Under the pieces are notes generated by a model. It was not told the DNA's origin. It searched no databases and saw only the letters and a list, made by a program, of their open reading frames with translations. Made by a program: the position numbers and the translations under genes. A DNA stretch of 64,000 nucleotides from Setophaga petechia (Eukaryota > Chordata > Aves > Passeriformes > Parulidae): NCBI GenBank assembly GCA_024362935.1, contig JANCRA010000001.1, forward strand, positions 60,664,930-60,728,929. Direction: 5' to 3'. Every line of letters begins with the position of its first letter. Position 1 is the first letter of the stretch. This document shows positions 10,901 to 23,615 of this stretch, one piece after another.

Positions 10901-13804
10901 GGATACCTGTATCTGCAGTAACTGTAGCCAGTAACCATCTCCAAAACTGCGCTCCCAAACTTCTACAAGGGCAACATGAAGCAGCAGACTTCTACAGAAG
11001 GAAGATGAATTAAGGCTCCCAAATATTCAACTCTACATATGACAGTTTGTTGTGGTTTGACTAAACCATAACACAGTTCCGTAATGGAATTTAGTACATT
11101 GCTCCATTCACAGCACACAAAATCAAAAACCTAAGCCTCAGTTAATAATCACATATAGAAAATATCTAAACTCCCCCTCAAACCCAGCAAAAGGAGAAAA
11201 TTACATCAACTGTGAGTGGATCAAGATTTACCATGCCTTATCAATAAAAGAATCAACCTTCAAAACTGCTGGTAAAACAAGAGTGTAAGGGGAGAGGTTA
11301 ATAATGAAATGGCAGGTTTTTACTTCCCTAAACATACACTTGGATCAGCTGCAGTTCAGTCACTACAGTTGGAGTAACAGGATAATGGGACAAAGGGAAG
11401 TGTAACAGTTCACTGCTCCAAACATTTTCATGTTCTTGCATATGTTTAACACACTCTCGATATGAAATAGGATCCAGGTTCCCTTAGCAAACCCTTCAAT
11501 GCACTACTCAACGTTCCTAGGAGGGCTTTAACGTGGATGTACTCAGCAAGAGACAATAGCTTCAATTAAATCACTGAGGGCTGAGTAAAGGATGAGGCCC
11601 TGCCGAGGAAGATGATTGATACAGGAGATAAACAGAAGAAACGCGTCGAAGATCAGTGATACGAGGAGATAAACACAGGAAACACATCGTTATGTGAGGG
11701 TATCAGCCCCGGGCTGCAGGGAGATGGAAGAACTCTGTACTGGGACACAGCGTCTGCTCTGCCCTCATCGCAAGCTGGGCCAACACATCTGTCTGCAATT
11801 ACATTTTTCCTGGCCAATTTTGGTGTACCAGGCACACCATAAGCACAGATGGGGTTGCATAGATACCCGCAGATACAAGACACAAGCTAGTTAGCTCCAT
11901 TTTCACACAACTATATGAGAAGGTAGTAATGAAAAAACAAAGTGACAAAAATAAACAGTGGATTTAACAGAAGACAAATTTCCCTGTCAAGAGAAAAGAT
12001 TGCTAGAAAATAAAAACAGACAAAAGGTTTATTTGAAAAAGAGAGAACAGATTTTCAGTGATAAAAACCACTAGTTTGTTTTTTCTGCAGTTGTTTAAAA
12101 CTGATTTCCTAGAGTTGGTATAAATCATGTTGCTGACATTCTGTACAAACTTGCTCCTTGCTTAAAGATATTTCCCCTCTTCTATTTAATACTGTTATTA
12201 GAATGCAGCCTTTAACATTACATTATTCAGAATTACATCAGAATTGTCAAATGTGCTAAAAGTTCAAAAGTCAATACATAAACTCATGAAGAACTTGGAC
12301 AAATATACATATGATGACTCATTTGAGACCTTTGACTTGAAAGAAACTAGTATGTCATCAGGGGTATGACATGGCACACCAGTAGAGTTCTAATATCTAC
12401 ATATATAATTAAAAATTTCTTTTCAGCTTCTTGGAGCTCTAATTTGTTAAGGCTATTCTTTTCCCTAGTTTTGGGAAGAATAGAAATGGGTTCCTGACAT
12501 TCTTAGAAGTGCCTTTTGCAGTCTTCTCTTGATATTTAGCCCATCTTCTAAATAAAAGGGAAGAAGAAAGGCTACACTGGGAACTAAATTAACAAGAGCA
12601 GTTCGGAGAGAAAATGACTTTCAATTTGTTCTCTCTTCCAAAGCCGATCGCCTGCCCTAAATGATTCATCCTGCACTTCAGGCCTCCAAGCTCTCTGGTT
12701 GCCTTAAGCACAAGGACAGCATGAAATAATTGAAACCAAGAAAAAAGAAAAACTTGACATTGTAGGAAATGGTACTGGACATATTCCTTAAAAACAGATG
12801 AACCAATAAGAAATGATAAGGCCACAAAAGGGACAATGGAAAATGACCCAGGTAGTTAGGTACTCTAAAAGGTGTAGCTATGAAAACAGGACAACTTCAG
12901 CTGCAAAAGGCTGTGGTCTCTTAGACTTTGATGGTGGAATTGCACAGAAGGGATACATTTCTTAGTGCTGAGCAGAAGGGACACCTAAGTGAAAAAGGCT
13001 TCTGCAGCATTCAGAAAACAGCTTGTCAGAACACTTTCATTACTAGGGCTACTTAAAAAGCACAGAAGAGGGAAAAGGATTTGTAAGGCAGACAGGAACA
13101 CATAAAGATGAAAGTCTATTACTGTAAAGATCAAATAGAAAAACAGAAGATGTTCCTGGGAAGCCTGCTTCTCCACCTGAAGCACAAAGAGGTCCTCTGA
13201 TATTGGGTGCAGTGGTTTCAGTATGACAGTCTCGGTATCGTAATGCTTGCAAAATGAAACACAGGCACGCAGGGGAGAAACTAGTTTGGAAGATCTAGCA
13301 TGAGGATGTGGTGGTGGCCACCCAAACATTGGGAAACAACTTCTTGCCATGTGGTAGGTGCATAGAGTGACTTTGGCATGCCTTCCCATCACCCCCAACT
13401 GCAGAGCTACAACCAGATGAGCCAGCACTGCTGCTGGGGGCCCACAGCTGTGCCATAAGTTCCATATCCCAAGTTCCTGGCTTCCCAAAGCACTGCAGAG
13501 CTGAGACATGCTTGTGGCAGCTGCAATGCCATATTCTCTCCCCTCTCTCTGAGCTCACATCAGGGGCCATACTTGATCCCTATAGCAGATTGCATTCACC
13601 AGACTTGGGTTGTTCTGCTTCTTACCCATTGCTGGAAGTCACTGTCCCCGACCCCTCCCAGCTTTATAGCCAAATGTATTTATATCAGTCACCTGGCACT
13701 GGAGCTTAAACTCAGGACCTCTGCCCTGCTCCCAAACATCCCAAAAAGAAGGCTAGAGAGCCATGTTCCAGTTCTTAATCTCTCTCTTCTCCTAAATATC
13801 TGAT
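10901..13804. other. Intergenic, no gene seen
   Basis: Mostly plain AT-rich sequence. A small CpG-containing imperfect duplication is listed separately at 11609-11690. The largest frame, minus-strand 12985-13509 (174 codons), has no recognised domain and no conserved-looking exon borders, and I do not call it a gene. Confidence 0.5.
11609..11690. repeat. Imperfect tandem duplication, unit about 40 bp
   Basis: Two adjacent units (about 11609-11648 and 11649-11690) share the pattern AAGAT...TGATAC...AGGAGATAAACA followed by GAAAC. Small insertions separate them. The first unit contains ACGCGTCG, which is notable in a CpG-poor neighbourhood. Function unknown. Confidence 0.6.
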
Positions 13805-13900
13805 CAGCAATTCAGGACTGAAAGGGACCTCCTGGGCTGGGACTATTAATCACATAGAACCCAGCCCTACAATGGCTTTCACAGACCCATCAAATTCATC
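13805..13900 (-). mobile_element. Possible CR1 3'-end remnant (antisense)
   Basis: The string 'actgaaagggacctcctggg' followed by 'agaacccagccctacaatgg' resembles the reverse complement of a CR1 3' end ('ttggaagggacct...tccaacccc'). Short and degraded, so tentative. Confidence 0.35.
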
Positions 13901-16249
13901 TTAAAATCAGAGAAGACTTCTGACAAAGAAACTGGTAGAACAGGTTAAGGTCATAATTAGTTTACCAAGTAGAACTTAGCACTACCTGAGGAGACAGAAC
14001 ACATCCAATGAAGGAAGGACATGATGTCTTTTCAGCAGACACTTAATACTGTTTAACAAGTGTTTTCAGACTGCTGCTTAGTATCAACCTTTGACTAAAA
14101 AGGCTCCAAAATGCCAAGGCCAGTAGGGCTTGACAACAGGAAGAGAAAAAAGAAAACAGAAGGAAAAAGAAAAGGAACCAATTGCATAAGACACAAAGGA
14201 AATGCAGAACTTCATTTAAAGAGTTTCATAACTATCTTTTGTCAAGCTTTTACCATGCTACAGCCAAGGCTATGAAGACTGTCTTACAATAATTTATGAA
14301 ACAGCCAAACACACACACACCGTGCCACACCCCTATCACCTGTGTCACTATGGGATTACCAAGCAGATCTCAGTTCATTTAACTATTCCCTTGAAGCCAT
14401 TTTGAGGTGCTGCCCTCTCACTCTGTTCCTTACTGCCCAGATGGGCTAAGGAGAGCAAACTAGATGCACAGAGCTTTGGCATTTGGTGTTTTCTTAATAG
14501 GTGTGGCAAGAGCTCTTTTATCAATGAGAAATGGTTCAAGAGCCAAATACAATACAGTACTGCTGGAGCAATACATTTGTTTGCTTTACTGCTCTTTTTA
14601 TTCCTTTCAGTCAAACAGCAACACCTTTCAGTAGACTATCCAGGCACTACTAATTATTTTACTTATTATATACAATCTAACCTTTTCTGCTTACACAGGA
14701 AAGATACACAAACCATAGCTCACAATCATGGATAATTTAAATTAGAACCATAGATGCAAAACTAAGCAGTGCTTCCTGAAGCCACTCACAGGGAAGGGTA
14801 GGAACAGAACAGAACCAAGCATCTCGTTGGATTGGCTCACTCTCTCTGCAGCCAGGTTTTGAATGCAGTGCTTGTTCAAAGATACACATAATGCCAGTGG
14901 GGGTCTGAAAAAGCCTCTTGCAAAGCTAGGCATAAAATTAGTACTAGCTCCAAGCTCGGGTATTTTAGCAACTTTTTTGCCTTGTGAAATAAGACTATTG
15001 CAGTAGCCTTTCATAATTACTTCTTCCTGTCTAATGAGCTAATTAGAACAAGCAACCCCTACCAGGTAACAGACTTAGAACACCATTTGGTATTCTAAAC
15101 AGAAAAAAGACTACCTCCAATACCTGCTTCATGTTGCTTTCCTCAGATTTAAAGAGATGAAGTCCTAGTGCCTCTTTGAAAGATGATGAAGAAAGCTCAT
15201 CATGGTGTTATTCGCTGAGATAAAAACCTATAAAAGAGCAAACTACATGTGCAAACATTTCTAACAGCAATTAAGAGCACACTGTTCTCACGTGCAGGGT
15301 TTTTACACACTTCATGACTAATTTCATGAAATGGAATTTAAAACAGCCTTCACCAACGCATAAACAGAAACATTAATATTTCTATTTCCATATTCCTTTT
15401 TAAAAGCACACTGAGGAATTTGTCACCACAAAATTCAAGAGGTGACTAAGCAATTGGGGAGAAACAGTACTGAAACACAGGACTGAAACAGGAAGGGGCA
15501 CAGATTTTGAACCTCCTTCACTAAACCACCATTAAGCATAGGAACAAAACCAAGCAAACAGAAAGTCACCAGAACAGCTGACATAAACAAGTTTATTCAA
15601 CTAAGAAGCACCTACCCCATACCTAACACTTCCTGCCTGCTTGTGTTTCAGGAGTACCTAGAACTTCAAAGTGTTTCAGGATAAACACACCCTAAGTTTC
15701 CAGAAGCAACTTTTGTAAAAACATATTATCACCACTTATTATCAGGAAAGCCACTTAAAGAGTCTTTCAACTTTTTGGCTACATCTTCACATTTAGAAAA
15801 AGTACTCTGCTTCAAGCAGTAAAAAAATACAAAATGATAACTTACTGAGTGTACCTACTGCCTAGACTATGGTTCTCAACACAGGAACTTCTCTGAGGAT
15901 TAATAAAGTTCTGGCAGGCCACTAATCAGCTTCTAACAGTGGGAAAAGAAGACACTCTCAAGAAACAGCATAACTCCTGCTACTAATCTACTCCCTTGCT
16001 ACTCACTCACAATGTTCAGTTACTGCAGCATTTGTACCATCACAGGGTCAAAGGCAACCTCCAGAGCTGAAAGAGAGCACCCTCAAGCACAAACTGCTCA
16101 CTCCATAACTAACCCTGCTCACCCAGCCTGCCTTTTTAACTTCTTGGGGGTAATCAAGGAAATCAAGGTCAGCTGTTTGTCATTAAAATCTTCCTCTCAT
16201 CTCTTCAACCTGCTTTGGTGCTCACTGTAGTTACTCTCACCTGTTCTTG
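13901..16249. other. Intergenic, no gene seen
   Basis: Includes a purine-rich tract at about 14138-14178 and a short AC repeat at about 14309-14320. No gene recognised. The minus-strand frames of 79 and 90 codons carry no known domain. Confidence 0.5.
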
Positions 16250-16460
16250 AATCACAGCTTCTAGTGAAAAGCAGCTGTGTAGCTGTCATCTCTACCCCCT
16301 TCATGGTTTTGCAGATCTTGACCAAATCCCCTCTCAGCTATTCCCTTTCCACACAGAAGAGTTTCACCTTCTTTAGTCTTTCCTCAAAGGAGAGATGCTT
16401 GATCTGCTCAAATGCTTTAAGTGCTCCTCCCTGTGCCTTCTCTAACCACACAACATGCCT
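16250..16460 (-). mobile_element. CR1-like LINE fragment (antisense)
   Basis: The + strand reads 'gaccaaatcccctctcagct', then 'cacacagaagagtttcacc' and 'agtctttcctcaaaggagag'. These follow the reverse complement of the CR1 segment encoding 'aggctga...ctctcagcct...tcctcataggag'. It lacks the terminal 3' part and is heavily substituted. Confidence 0.55.
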
Positions 16461-18950
16461 TGCAACAAGGCACAGCAAAGTGGGATTTTATGGTTTTAAC
16501 ATTTTTCTACATTAAAGTGTCCTGGCTCCACGGTTGACAAACCTGCTCAGAAACTTACTACCAAGCAAGGAATAAATAAGACATGAGGTCTCACCTAAAT
16601 TCATCCATAAAGGATTCCTTCTTCCTTTCTTAAAATTTTTGCCCCAGGAATGGAATGTTGTGCTTTGTAATTACAGGGACTGCACTGAAAGAACAACTGC
16701 AGGTGCATCACAGATTTCTCACCTAGGAGAAAACCTGTCAGCTGCTACCCAAATGACATCAGCCAAGCAGAAATTACCATTTCACACCTCCACGAGCCAC
16801 AAAGCATGGGGTGGTCGCTTTAGCTCTCTGTTGGGAGCCACCATTTACAGTGTAACACACAGTTAAGGGGCTCACCCTTAGCGAGAATTAACTCGTGTGT
16901 TAGTGCCACTTGTGGGAGACAGTAAGGCCAGCACTTGCCTACTGCAAAGGCAGACTCATTTGTACATTTTTCCTGCTTTTGTGGGGATCTGTGAGCAGGT
17001 TCCAAAGACCTGACAGGCAGACCCAGAAGTTGTGGTTGTCTGGTAACACTGCAGTTAAATTGGCTACTCTACATTTCAGATGATCAATTCCTTCTGGCAT
17101 ATTGGGAAGGCTAAAGAACTACAAACACTATTTAAATAAATAAATAGGCTGCTTGTGGTTTTGGCTGCTTGTGACTGCTTATCAACTAGGCACAAAAGCA
17201 GCTAACACTGCCTTGGGATCTGAGTTACAAGGAAGGTGATAGTTGTACTTTGCTCTATAAAAACTCTGGAGGTGTGTACATGTATAGCCAAAACAATCAA
17301 GGCTGAGGACAAAACACTTGAAGAACTCCATGTGAATCATCATGATCCAGCAATCTACTGGAGAAATTCCTGCCTCTTTGGCCAGACCTGTGCAAATCAG
17401 TAGAAATGCACAAGGGACATAACCTTGAGTATTCCTTACACATATTGTCCAGTTCAATGAACGGGATTTGCAGAATCACAAATCTGGAATTAACAGTGTA
17501 GCATTTCTTGATTCTTATGAGCATGATAAAAACTTCAGCAGGACGAAAACCTGACAGGGAACCATTGTCTTCCTCCAACACAATCAAGTTCTAACCTCAT
17601 TCTCTTGGATGAAGGCACTCTACAACCCCAGAGAAATATGTCACGTCAAGAGGCATTTCTTGCTCCTCAGTGAGTAAAAATAACTTTGATGACATCACTG
17701 TCCAAATTAAAAGCAAATTAATTAAATTCCTCCCTTGAAATATAATATGAAGGTGTCCCTTTGGATAGCAATTGAAGGTTCTTCAAAAATGCTTTGAAGT
17801 GTTTATTAACTCTGTAAAACTTTAACAAAAATCAAGAATGCTTCATATTTATAGCATTTTGTGATTTTAAATTTTTTTATTTTAATCTAATTTCTGTATC
17901 ACAATTTCAGATTTCAAGACTCCAAAACTTTTGCAACACAGAATTTTTTTGACAGGGTCTGGAACATACTGGAGAGCAAAAAATCCCTGTTTCAGTATTT
18001 TGCTGTATACCTTATACACCTTAGAGTTATAATCATACCTAATAACGAATGCCTCATATTTACTTTGAAAGAAATACAAAACTGTTAAATACAAAATTAT
18101 ACACATATCTGGAACTGGAAATAAAATCAATTTGGCAATAGCATGGAACCATACCAGGCAGAGACAGGACACTGTGATGTACATGTACCTGGAGTTGAAG
18201 GAAACTCAAGGCAAGTTGCCATTACAAGGCAAGGAAAGATGCCATTACAATAAGTGTAGCATGTTATGAGAAAATCATTAGCTCTTTAAAAATTTTTGGT
18301 AAAACATTGTGTCTGACCTATTCTCATCTGCTCAAGACAGGGAACTGAGAAGGCAGAACAATGCCCCAAAATTAAGCAAGTCTGATGTACTGACAGAAGA
18401 GTGGATGGGGAATAATACACAAGATTTTAGAAGTAACATTCACTCCTGAGTATTAAATAGCACTCAGTAATTAAATTCAAATGCTACCAGTACTGTGAGA
18501 CAGTTTCAGTACAATATTCCATGAAGAAACCCTTAATTTTTTACCAAGGTCTGGTAAATAATTGTAATAGAATTCCCCAGGTACCTGCACCAATTGCCAC
18601 TTTTAGAGATCTGAGAAACTTTAACGATTTGTTCCATGTGTAAGAAACAGAATAGCTCTCAAAAAGCTGTATAACGAATATAGAGGAAAACCATAGGCCC
18701 CAAATAAATTGGATTAATTCGAACAAAAGTTGAATTTCATTCTCTTTTGCAAGCCATCTTGACTAAAATGGAAATCAATTTAAAGCTTATGCTCATTTTT
18801 CTTATCATGCTGTTTCATTAAACTATCATTCCAATTTCATTAATTTTTTTGTTTTGTCTGATGAAACTTAAACCTTCACTTTTATTAAAGGAGTAACCTG
18901 ATCTGTCAAATCAGGAAGACAATCTGACACTTCTTGTCCTTTAAAGCTCA
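16461..18950. other. Intergenic, upstream flank of the UGT8 promoter
   Basis: AT-rich DNA with no supported gene. A short imperfect direct repeat with 'ttgccattacaa' and 'atgccattacaa' lies at about 18218-18250. Distal regulatory elements may be present but cannot be recognised from sequence alone. Confidence 0.5.
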
Positions 18951-18970
18951 TTGCAAAAACTCCAGTGAAC

Positions 18971-18995
18971 GTGAAAGTGAAAAGAAACAGGAAAA
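18971..18995 (+). promoter_or_regulatory. IRF/PRDM1-type GAAA-repeat motif
   Basis: The stretch GTGAAAGTGAAAAGAAACAG (18971-18990) holds three GAAA units in the spacing bound by IRF factors, and a GAAAGTGAAA core (18973-18982) as in PRDM1/IRF1 sites. It lies about 230 bp upstream of the TATA-like box. The match is seen directly; binding is inference. Confidence 0.4.
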
Positions 18996-19204
18996 GTTTG
19001 GACTTTACAGTGTGTGAGAGGTGAAGGGCAAATCTTGTTGTTTCAAAGAAATTTACTGTCTGTCAGCTATGCGATAACAGCTTTATTATATTTTGACATA
19101 TCATTATTAGATAACAAGCAAATAACACAGGAAAAAAACCTGTGTTAAAATCCACATCCACCCAAACCACACAGACATGAAACCAGCTGGATAATTAGCG
19201 CTTG

Positions 19205-19380
19205 TATTTAAAGACGGTCGGGGGAGCAAAACTGTGGTAACTACGTGAAGTTGGTGCTTAATTGGCTAAATAGTTGAGCGTGGCTTGGAGCAACCTGGTC
19301 CATCAGAAGGTATCTCTGCCCCCGGTAAAGGGTTGGATCTGAAGAGCGGCCGCACTGGGGCTGATTGGTGGGGGCGGTCC
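19205..19380 (+). promoter_or_regulatory. UGT8: Candidate UGT8 core promoter
   Basis: A TATA-like TATTTAA lies at 19205-19211. Inverted CCAAT boxes (ATTGG) lie at 19261-19265 and 19364-19368. A GC box (GGGGCGG) is at 19371-19377, with further GC boxes at 19463-19470 and 19529-19535. The transition from AT-rich flank to CpG island falls here. The transcription start cannot be fixed from sequence; CpG-island promoters usually start at several positions. Assignment to UGT8 rests on it being the only CpG-island promoter upstream of the first coding exon in the right orientation. Confidence 0.45.
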
Positions 19381-19798
19381 CGGTCCCGCCCGCCAGAGGC
19401 GGGCCCAGGGGAGCTGTCCTGTGCCGGGAGCTGCCTGCCGTCCCGGCAGCGGGGCAGTGCATGGGGCGGGAGGGCGGCCGAGCCTTTCCCCGGACGCGGG
19501 GGCGAGCGGCAGCGCCGGTGCATGCGGTGGGGCGGAGCGGGGGCAGCCCGGAGTGATGCGAAGTTGAGGGAGGACGGAGCGAGGGAGCCTCCTCTGCTCG
19601 CAGGGCAGCCCAGCCCCGCAGCAGGTGCAGCAGAGCCCGGGCGGAGGCACCGGCGGGCCCGGCGCTCTCGGCGCCGCAGCAGCGCCGCAGCCCGGGCCGG
19701 GCGGACCCGGCTGAAGGACAAGAGCCCCGAGCGGAGCTGCGCTCGTCGGCTCCTTACCAGAGGCAGCGACGCGGAGGAGCGGCCCTGAAGGGAGAGCG
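19235..19798 (+). other. UGT8: Proposed UGT8 non-coding exon 1
   Basis: The right edge is a strong splice donor, GCG|GTGAGG, with GT at 19799-19800. The left edge is only an estimate, about 30 bp below the TATA-like box. UGT8 genes in other vertebrates have a non-coding first exon far upstream of the ATG exon, and the coding exon here begins just two bases before the ATG, so an upstream leader exon is required. Three ATGs in this segment (19461, 19522, 19556) all open frames that stop before the donor. The start could be wrong by several hundred bases, and another donor could be used. Confidence 0.4.
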
Positions 19799-20800
19799 GT
19801 GAGGGGCCTCGGCGGTACCGAGGGGGCCCAGGGGTCCGGGCTACGGCGCGGAGGGTCCGGCTGGGGAGGTGGAGAGGGAATGTCGTTCCACCTCGCTTCC
19901 TGTCCTAGTCTACCTTCGCCTTCTTCCCTTCCCGCAAGGGGAAGGGTGCCTGCGGTGGAGGGTCTGATGTAGCGGGAGGAGGGAAAGCCATTCAAGGGGA
20001 TGGGGTGGGTGAGAGTCGAGGGGCTGAGGGAAACAGCTGTGGAAGGGGGATGAGGGCTGAGGGGAAGAGCCATGGAAGTCGGGGTGAGAAGTGGGGAGCT
20101 GAGGCGAAGAGCCGTGCCGTGGGGTGAGAGCTGAGAGAAGGAGCCGCAGGGGAGCCGCGTCGATGCGGTGCCTCCGAGCGAGGGGACGGTGTGACCTGAG
20201 GAGGGAGCTGAGGGTTGAGGGGGAGCGCCATGTCCTGAGAGGCGCCAGAAGGACGCGTCCCTTCCCGCCCTTTTCGTGAGGGGCGCTCGGGCGGGGAGAC
20301 GAGAGGGGCCCGGGGGCGGTGCGCAGCTACCTGTGCGGCGCGGCAGGCGGGCACTCATCAACCGGGCTCTCTAGCGTGGTCCTTGTCCGCGCCGCAGCGG
20401 CGAGTGCGGGGAAGCCCGGCAGGTGCTGCCGCTGCTCCTTGAGGGAGTTGGAGCGCCGTGAGGGAAGAGGGAGCCGAGGCGCGGGGGGGGGGGGGGGGGG
20501 GGGGGGCGTTGAGGGGGCGCCCGCCTGCCCCGGGGTCCCTCAGCGGCGGCTCCGCAGCCCTGAGGGGAGGCGCGCGCGAGGGGCTCGGCGCGCGCGGGGC
20601 GCTGAGGGCGGGAGCGGGGCCGGGGGGGGGGGGCGCGGGAAGGCGCCGCTTTTCGGACACCGAATTCTGGCCTGTCTCGGCGGGTCCCCGTTTACTATTT
20701 GGTGTCGCCGTGAGGGTGTGTCGCCGTGAGGGTCTGTCGCCGACAGCGGCCCCGCTGTGGTGTCGGCGCGGGTAGCACCGCGCAGGGCCCCCCCTTCCTC
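19310..20800. promoter_or_regulatory. UGT8: CpG island at the 5' end of UGT8
   Basis: GC content and CpG density rise sharply at about 19.3 kb and stay high to about 20.8 kb, with a weaker tail to about 21.07 kb. The block contains many GC boxes, a 24-base G run (20483-20506) and a 12-base G run (20622-20633). Long open frames on both strands here (for example 19303-20361 minus, rich in Pro, Ser and Arg) are expected from GC-rich DNA lacking stops and are not called as genes. A bidirectional promoter driving a minus-strand non-coding transcript is possible. Confidence 0.8.
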
Positions 20801-23615
20801 CCTTGTTGGGTTGCCACCCGGCTGCCGGCTTGGGGACGCGGTGTGAGGGACAGCGGGGACGTGGGATGGCTCCCAGAGCGCTTGGGATGCAGTGCCCTCC
20901 CTGGATATTCCCTCAGTTTCCATCCCAGCCACTTCTGAAGGAACAGCGTTGCGTAATTGCTGCTGCGCCTCCCGGTTGGGCTCAAAAAGGAGGAAAACGG
21001 TGAAGCGTGAACTTTTCGGGCGACACATCGCTGAAGTTGCGGTATTTAAGCGGGTTTCGAGTGGCATCTTGTCTCTTATTCTCTAAATAACTTACTCGTT
21101 TATGCCCTGGCTGTGGAACAGTGGGGAATTTTTGGGAATTGCGCAGCCCGTTTTGTGTGCTCCTCTGAGTTCCCTGGGGATGGACAGCAGGGAGCAACTC
21201 TAGTAGTAGGCATCCTTGAAGGTCTTCTCCTCCAAAGCAAACACCTTGAAATAAATGGTTTTTTATGTCTTTTTCGTGTTATGACCAAATTACTTCGTTT
21301 TGGGAATAATACACGTGATATTTCTTATTTCTAGACTTTTATGCCAACATTTTCTTGGTTAGTGTTTCCAGTCTGAAGCTGCCTGCTTTTCCAAGCAATT
21401 ATCACACAAGGTCACTTAGATTTTTAGCTGAGCTAGTTTTAAAGCACTGACACTACCTAGTGTGCAATTAACCTTTGCTTCACATTTCCTTGTTTTTGTT
21501 CGCTTGTTTCAGTCATTGATCCAGGCCGAACACTGGATACTGCAGTGGCTTTTCTTTTCCAAAAGACCAACCAGTTTGTGCTGGAGTCTTGTGCTCTGAG
21601 ACAGCTTTCATGCTGTTGTGAAAATACTTCAGTTGAAGTACAAGGAAATGAGTATTTAGCACAAAATACTTGTGACTTATTTTTCCTTTTTTTTTTTTGT
21701 GTATTTCCTGTTAACAGAAACTCTTTATAGAACTCGAGAAAAGAAAATATTTGTTTGGTGAGGTGTCTGTTAAATATTGAGACTCAGAGGTGAGAATCAT
21801 GTCAGTGTTTTATAAACAGTAGATTTTATTTTCTTAGGATGCTTCTAAACAGTTGGGTTGCTCTAAAGTAGGATTTGGGTGGAGAAACCCATGAGATTAA
21901 CCAGGAGGAGAGGACATCTGAAATGATCCTGCATCCTTCTTGTGTGCAGGGTGATGTCACCTGAGCTCTGAGTCCTCTCCTTGCCCGCGTGAGTGACTTG
22001 CTGAGTAAGTGCCAATGGAGCAGTGGGCTGGTTGTGGGGATGGGCTCGGCGGCAGTGGGAGCTGCTGTGCCTCACTGGCGTGGCTTTGTGTGTGGGGCCT
22101 TCCCTGCACCTGTTGAGACGTGCACAGACGGCATCATTTGCTGCAATACTCTTCCTACTACTCTTCCTACTGCTTGGGGAGTGTTCTCAGCTAATTAAAA
22201 GAGTAACAATGTCTATCCTGACTTGGTTATGTTCTAATTGATGCTCCTGACCATGAGATACATTAGTTTTGACTTAAACTGCTCAGCGTTTGTTGCCCTG
22301 GCCTACCTTTCCTGCTGTTTTCCACTTTGGGCTCTTTAAAGTGCTTTTTGTCCGCATTGCTCTTTCTGAAGGTTGCTCCCTTCAGAACAGTACAAGAATT
22401 TACCTCAGTTTGTTCCTTATTGGTCAAATCTCTTGTCTTTTACTCACCAGAGAAATCCCACTGCAGTATTAAAGCCTATTGGGTTGTTTGTGGTGAGATC
22501 AAATTCATGAGATGATTAGCAAATGAAATAACTTTTTTCCTCCAGCTCTAGACTTTCAACAAATATTTTTATTTCTGTTTGATTATTACAGAGTCATATT
22601 TGTGAAGGGAACAGAAGTGTGTTTGAGAAATGCTGACACATGAGAAGCATTTGACATCATTCACCTCCTTTGTTGGTATTTCTAGTCCTCAGAAAAATTA
22701 CAGCATGGATTGTCTTCTTATTGTTGTTTCAGAAAGTATCTTTGGGCTGAAAACTGAGTTTCTGATACAGCTCCAAGTGTTTGTGAATAGGTATTGTAGA
22801 GGGCCCTTCTCCCTGTTTTCCAGGAAGTAAAATCACTGGAAGCATTTAATAGAATTCTCTGTCCTTCCTCCAGGACAGCTTTGCTGGGAGGACATTTCCA
22901 AGACTTGTGACATAAGGTTTCTTGAACCTTTTGATGAATTATTTTTGATCTTTTATGACACTTGGATGGATGTTTGTTAAACTGCTCAGGGTGTGAGGTC
23001 CTGCTATTCTGTGCAAGAAATAAGCATTTAAATGGTTAGTAGCCCAAACCGTGCCTGTAAACTGGTTTGTCATGCCCATAACTTTATTTGTACAGGGAAA
23101 CAAGCATAGATTTCTTCTTTGCTCTGTGCTGTTCTTTCCTCCTGTGAATGGATGGTTCAGCTTCACAAAAAATAAGCAACTTAAGACTATTTTCCCTTCT
23201 GACTCAGTAACTAAAGAGAGAGTTAATGGCAAGTCTTGAGTCAGCTTCTGATTCTGAGCTGGAAGTGAGCCTTGATGCCCTGCAGAAACAGAATGCTTTA
23301 AAAAAATGAAATATTAAAGCTGTGCCTTATACTTACAAGGCAGTAACAGTGGGAATGTACAAGTTGGAGGACCTTTCAAGTTTCTTAATTCAAGACTATT
23401 TTCCATTAGAGAAATTATTTTCACCACCAGTCTGGAAAAAGTTGTTTATTTGTTATAACTGAAGATGGAGTGCATAAGTGTAACCAAAACTTTCAAACGT
23501 TGATTTTAGATGTCCAGGATTTAATCTAAACTGCATTTAGATTGAAATGCAGTTACATATTTTGTATTTGACTTGTTTTAGGTTTTTTCTGCAGCCCCCA
23601 TCTGATTTCAAAGTT

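Noticed and set aside
12985..13509. 174-codon minus-strand open frame
   Set aside because: No recognised domain, no clear exon context, and a second frame overlaps it. Regarded as chance or old repeat.
1..19200. Exons of ARSJ (upstream neighbour in human) and, at the right end, of NDST4
   Set aside because: No sulfatase or sulfotransferase translation is visible. In human both genes lie much farther away than this window reaches.
19303..20361. 352-codon minus-strand open frame in the CpG island
   Set aside because: Pro/Ser/Arg/Ala-rich translation with no domain, overlapping equally long frames on the other strand. This is expected where GC-rich DNA lacks stop codons.
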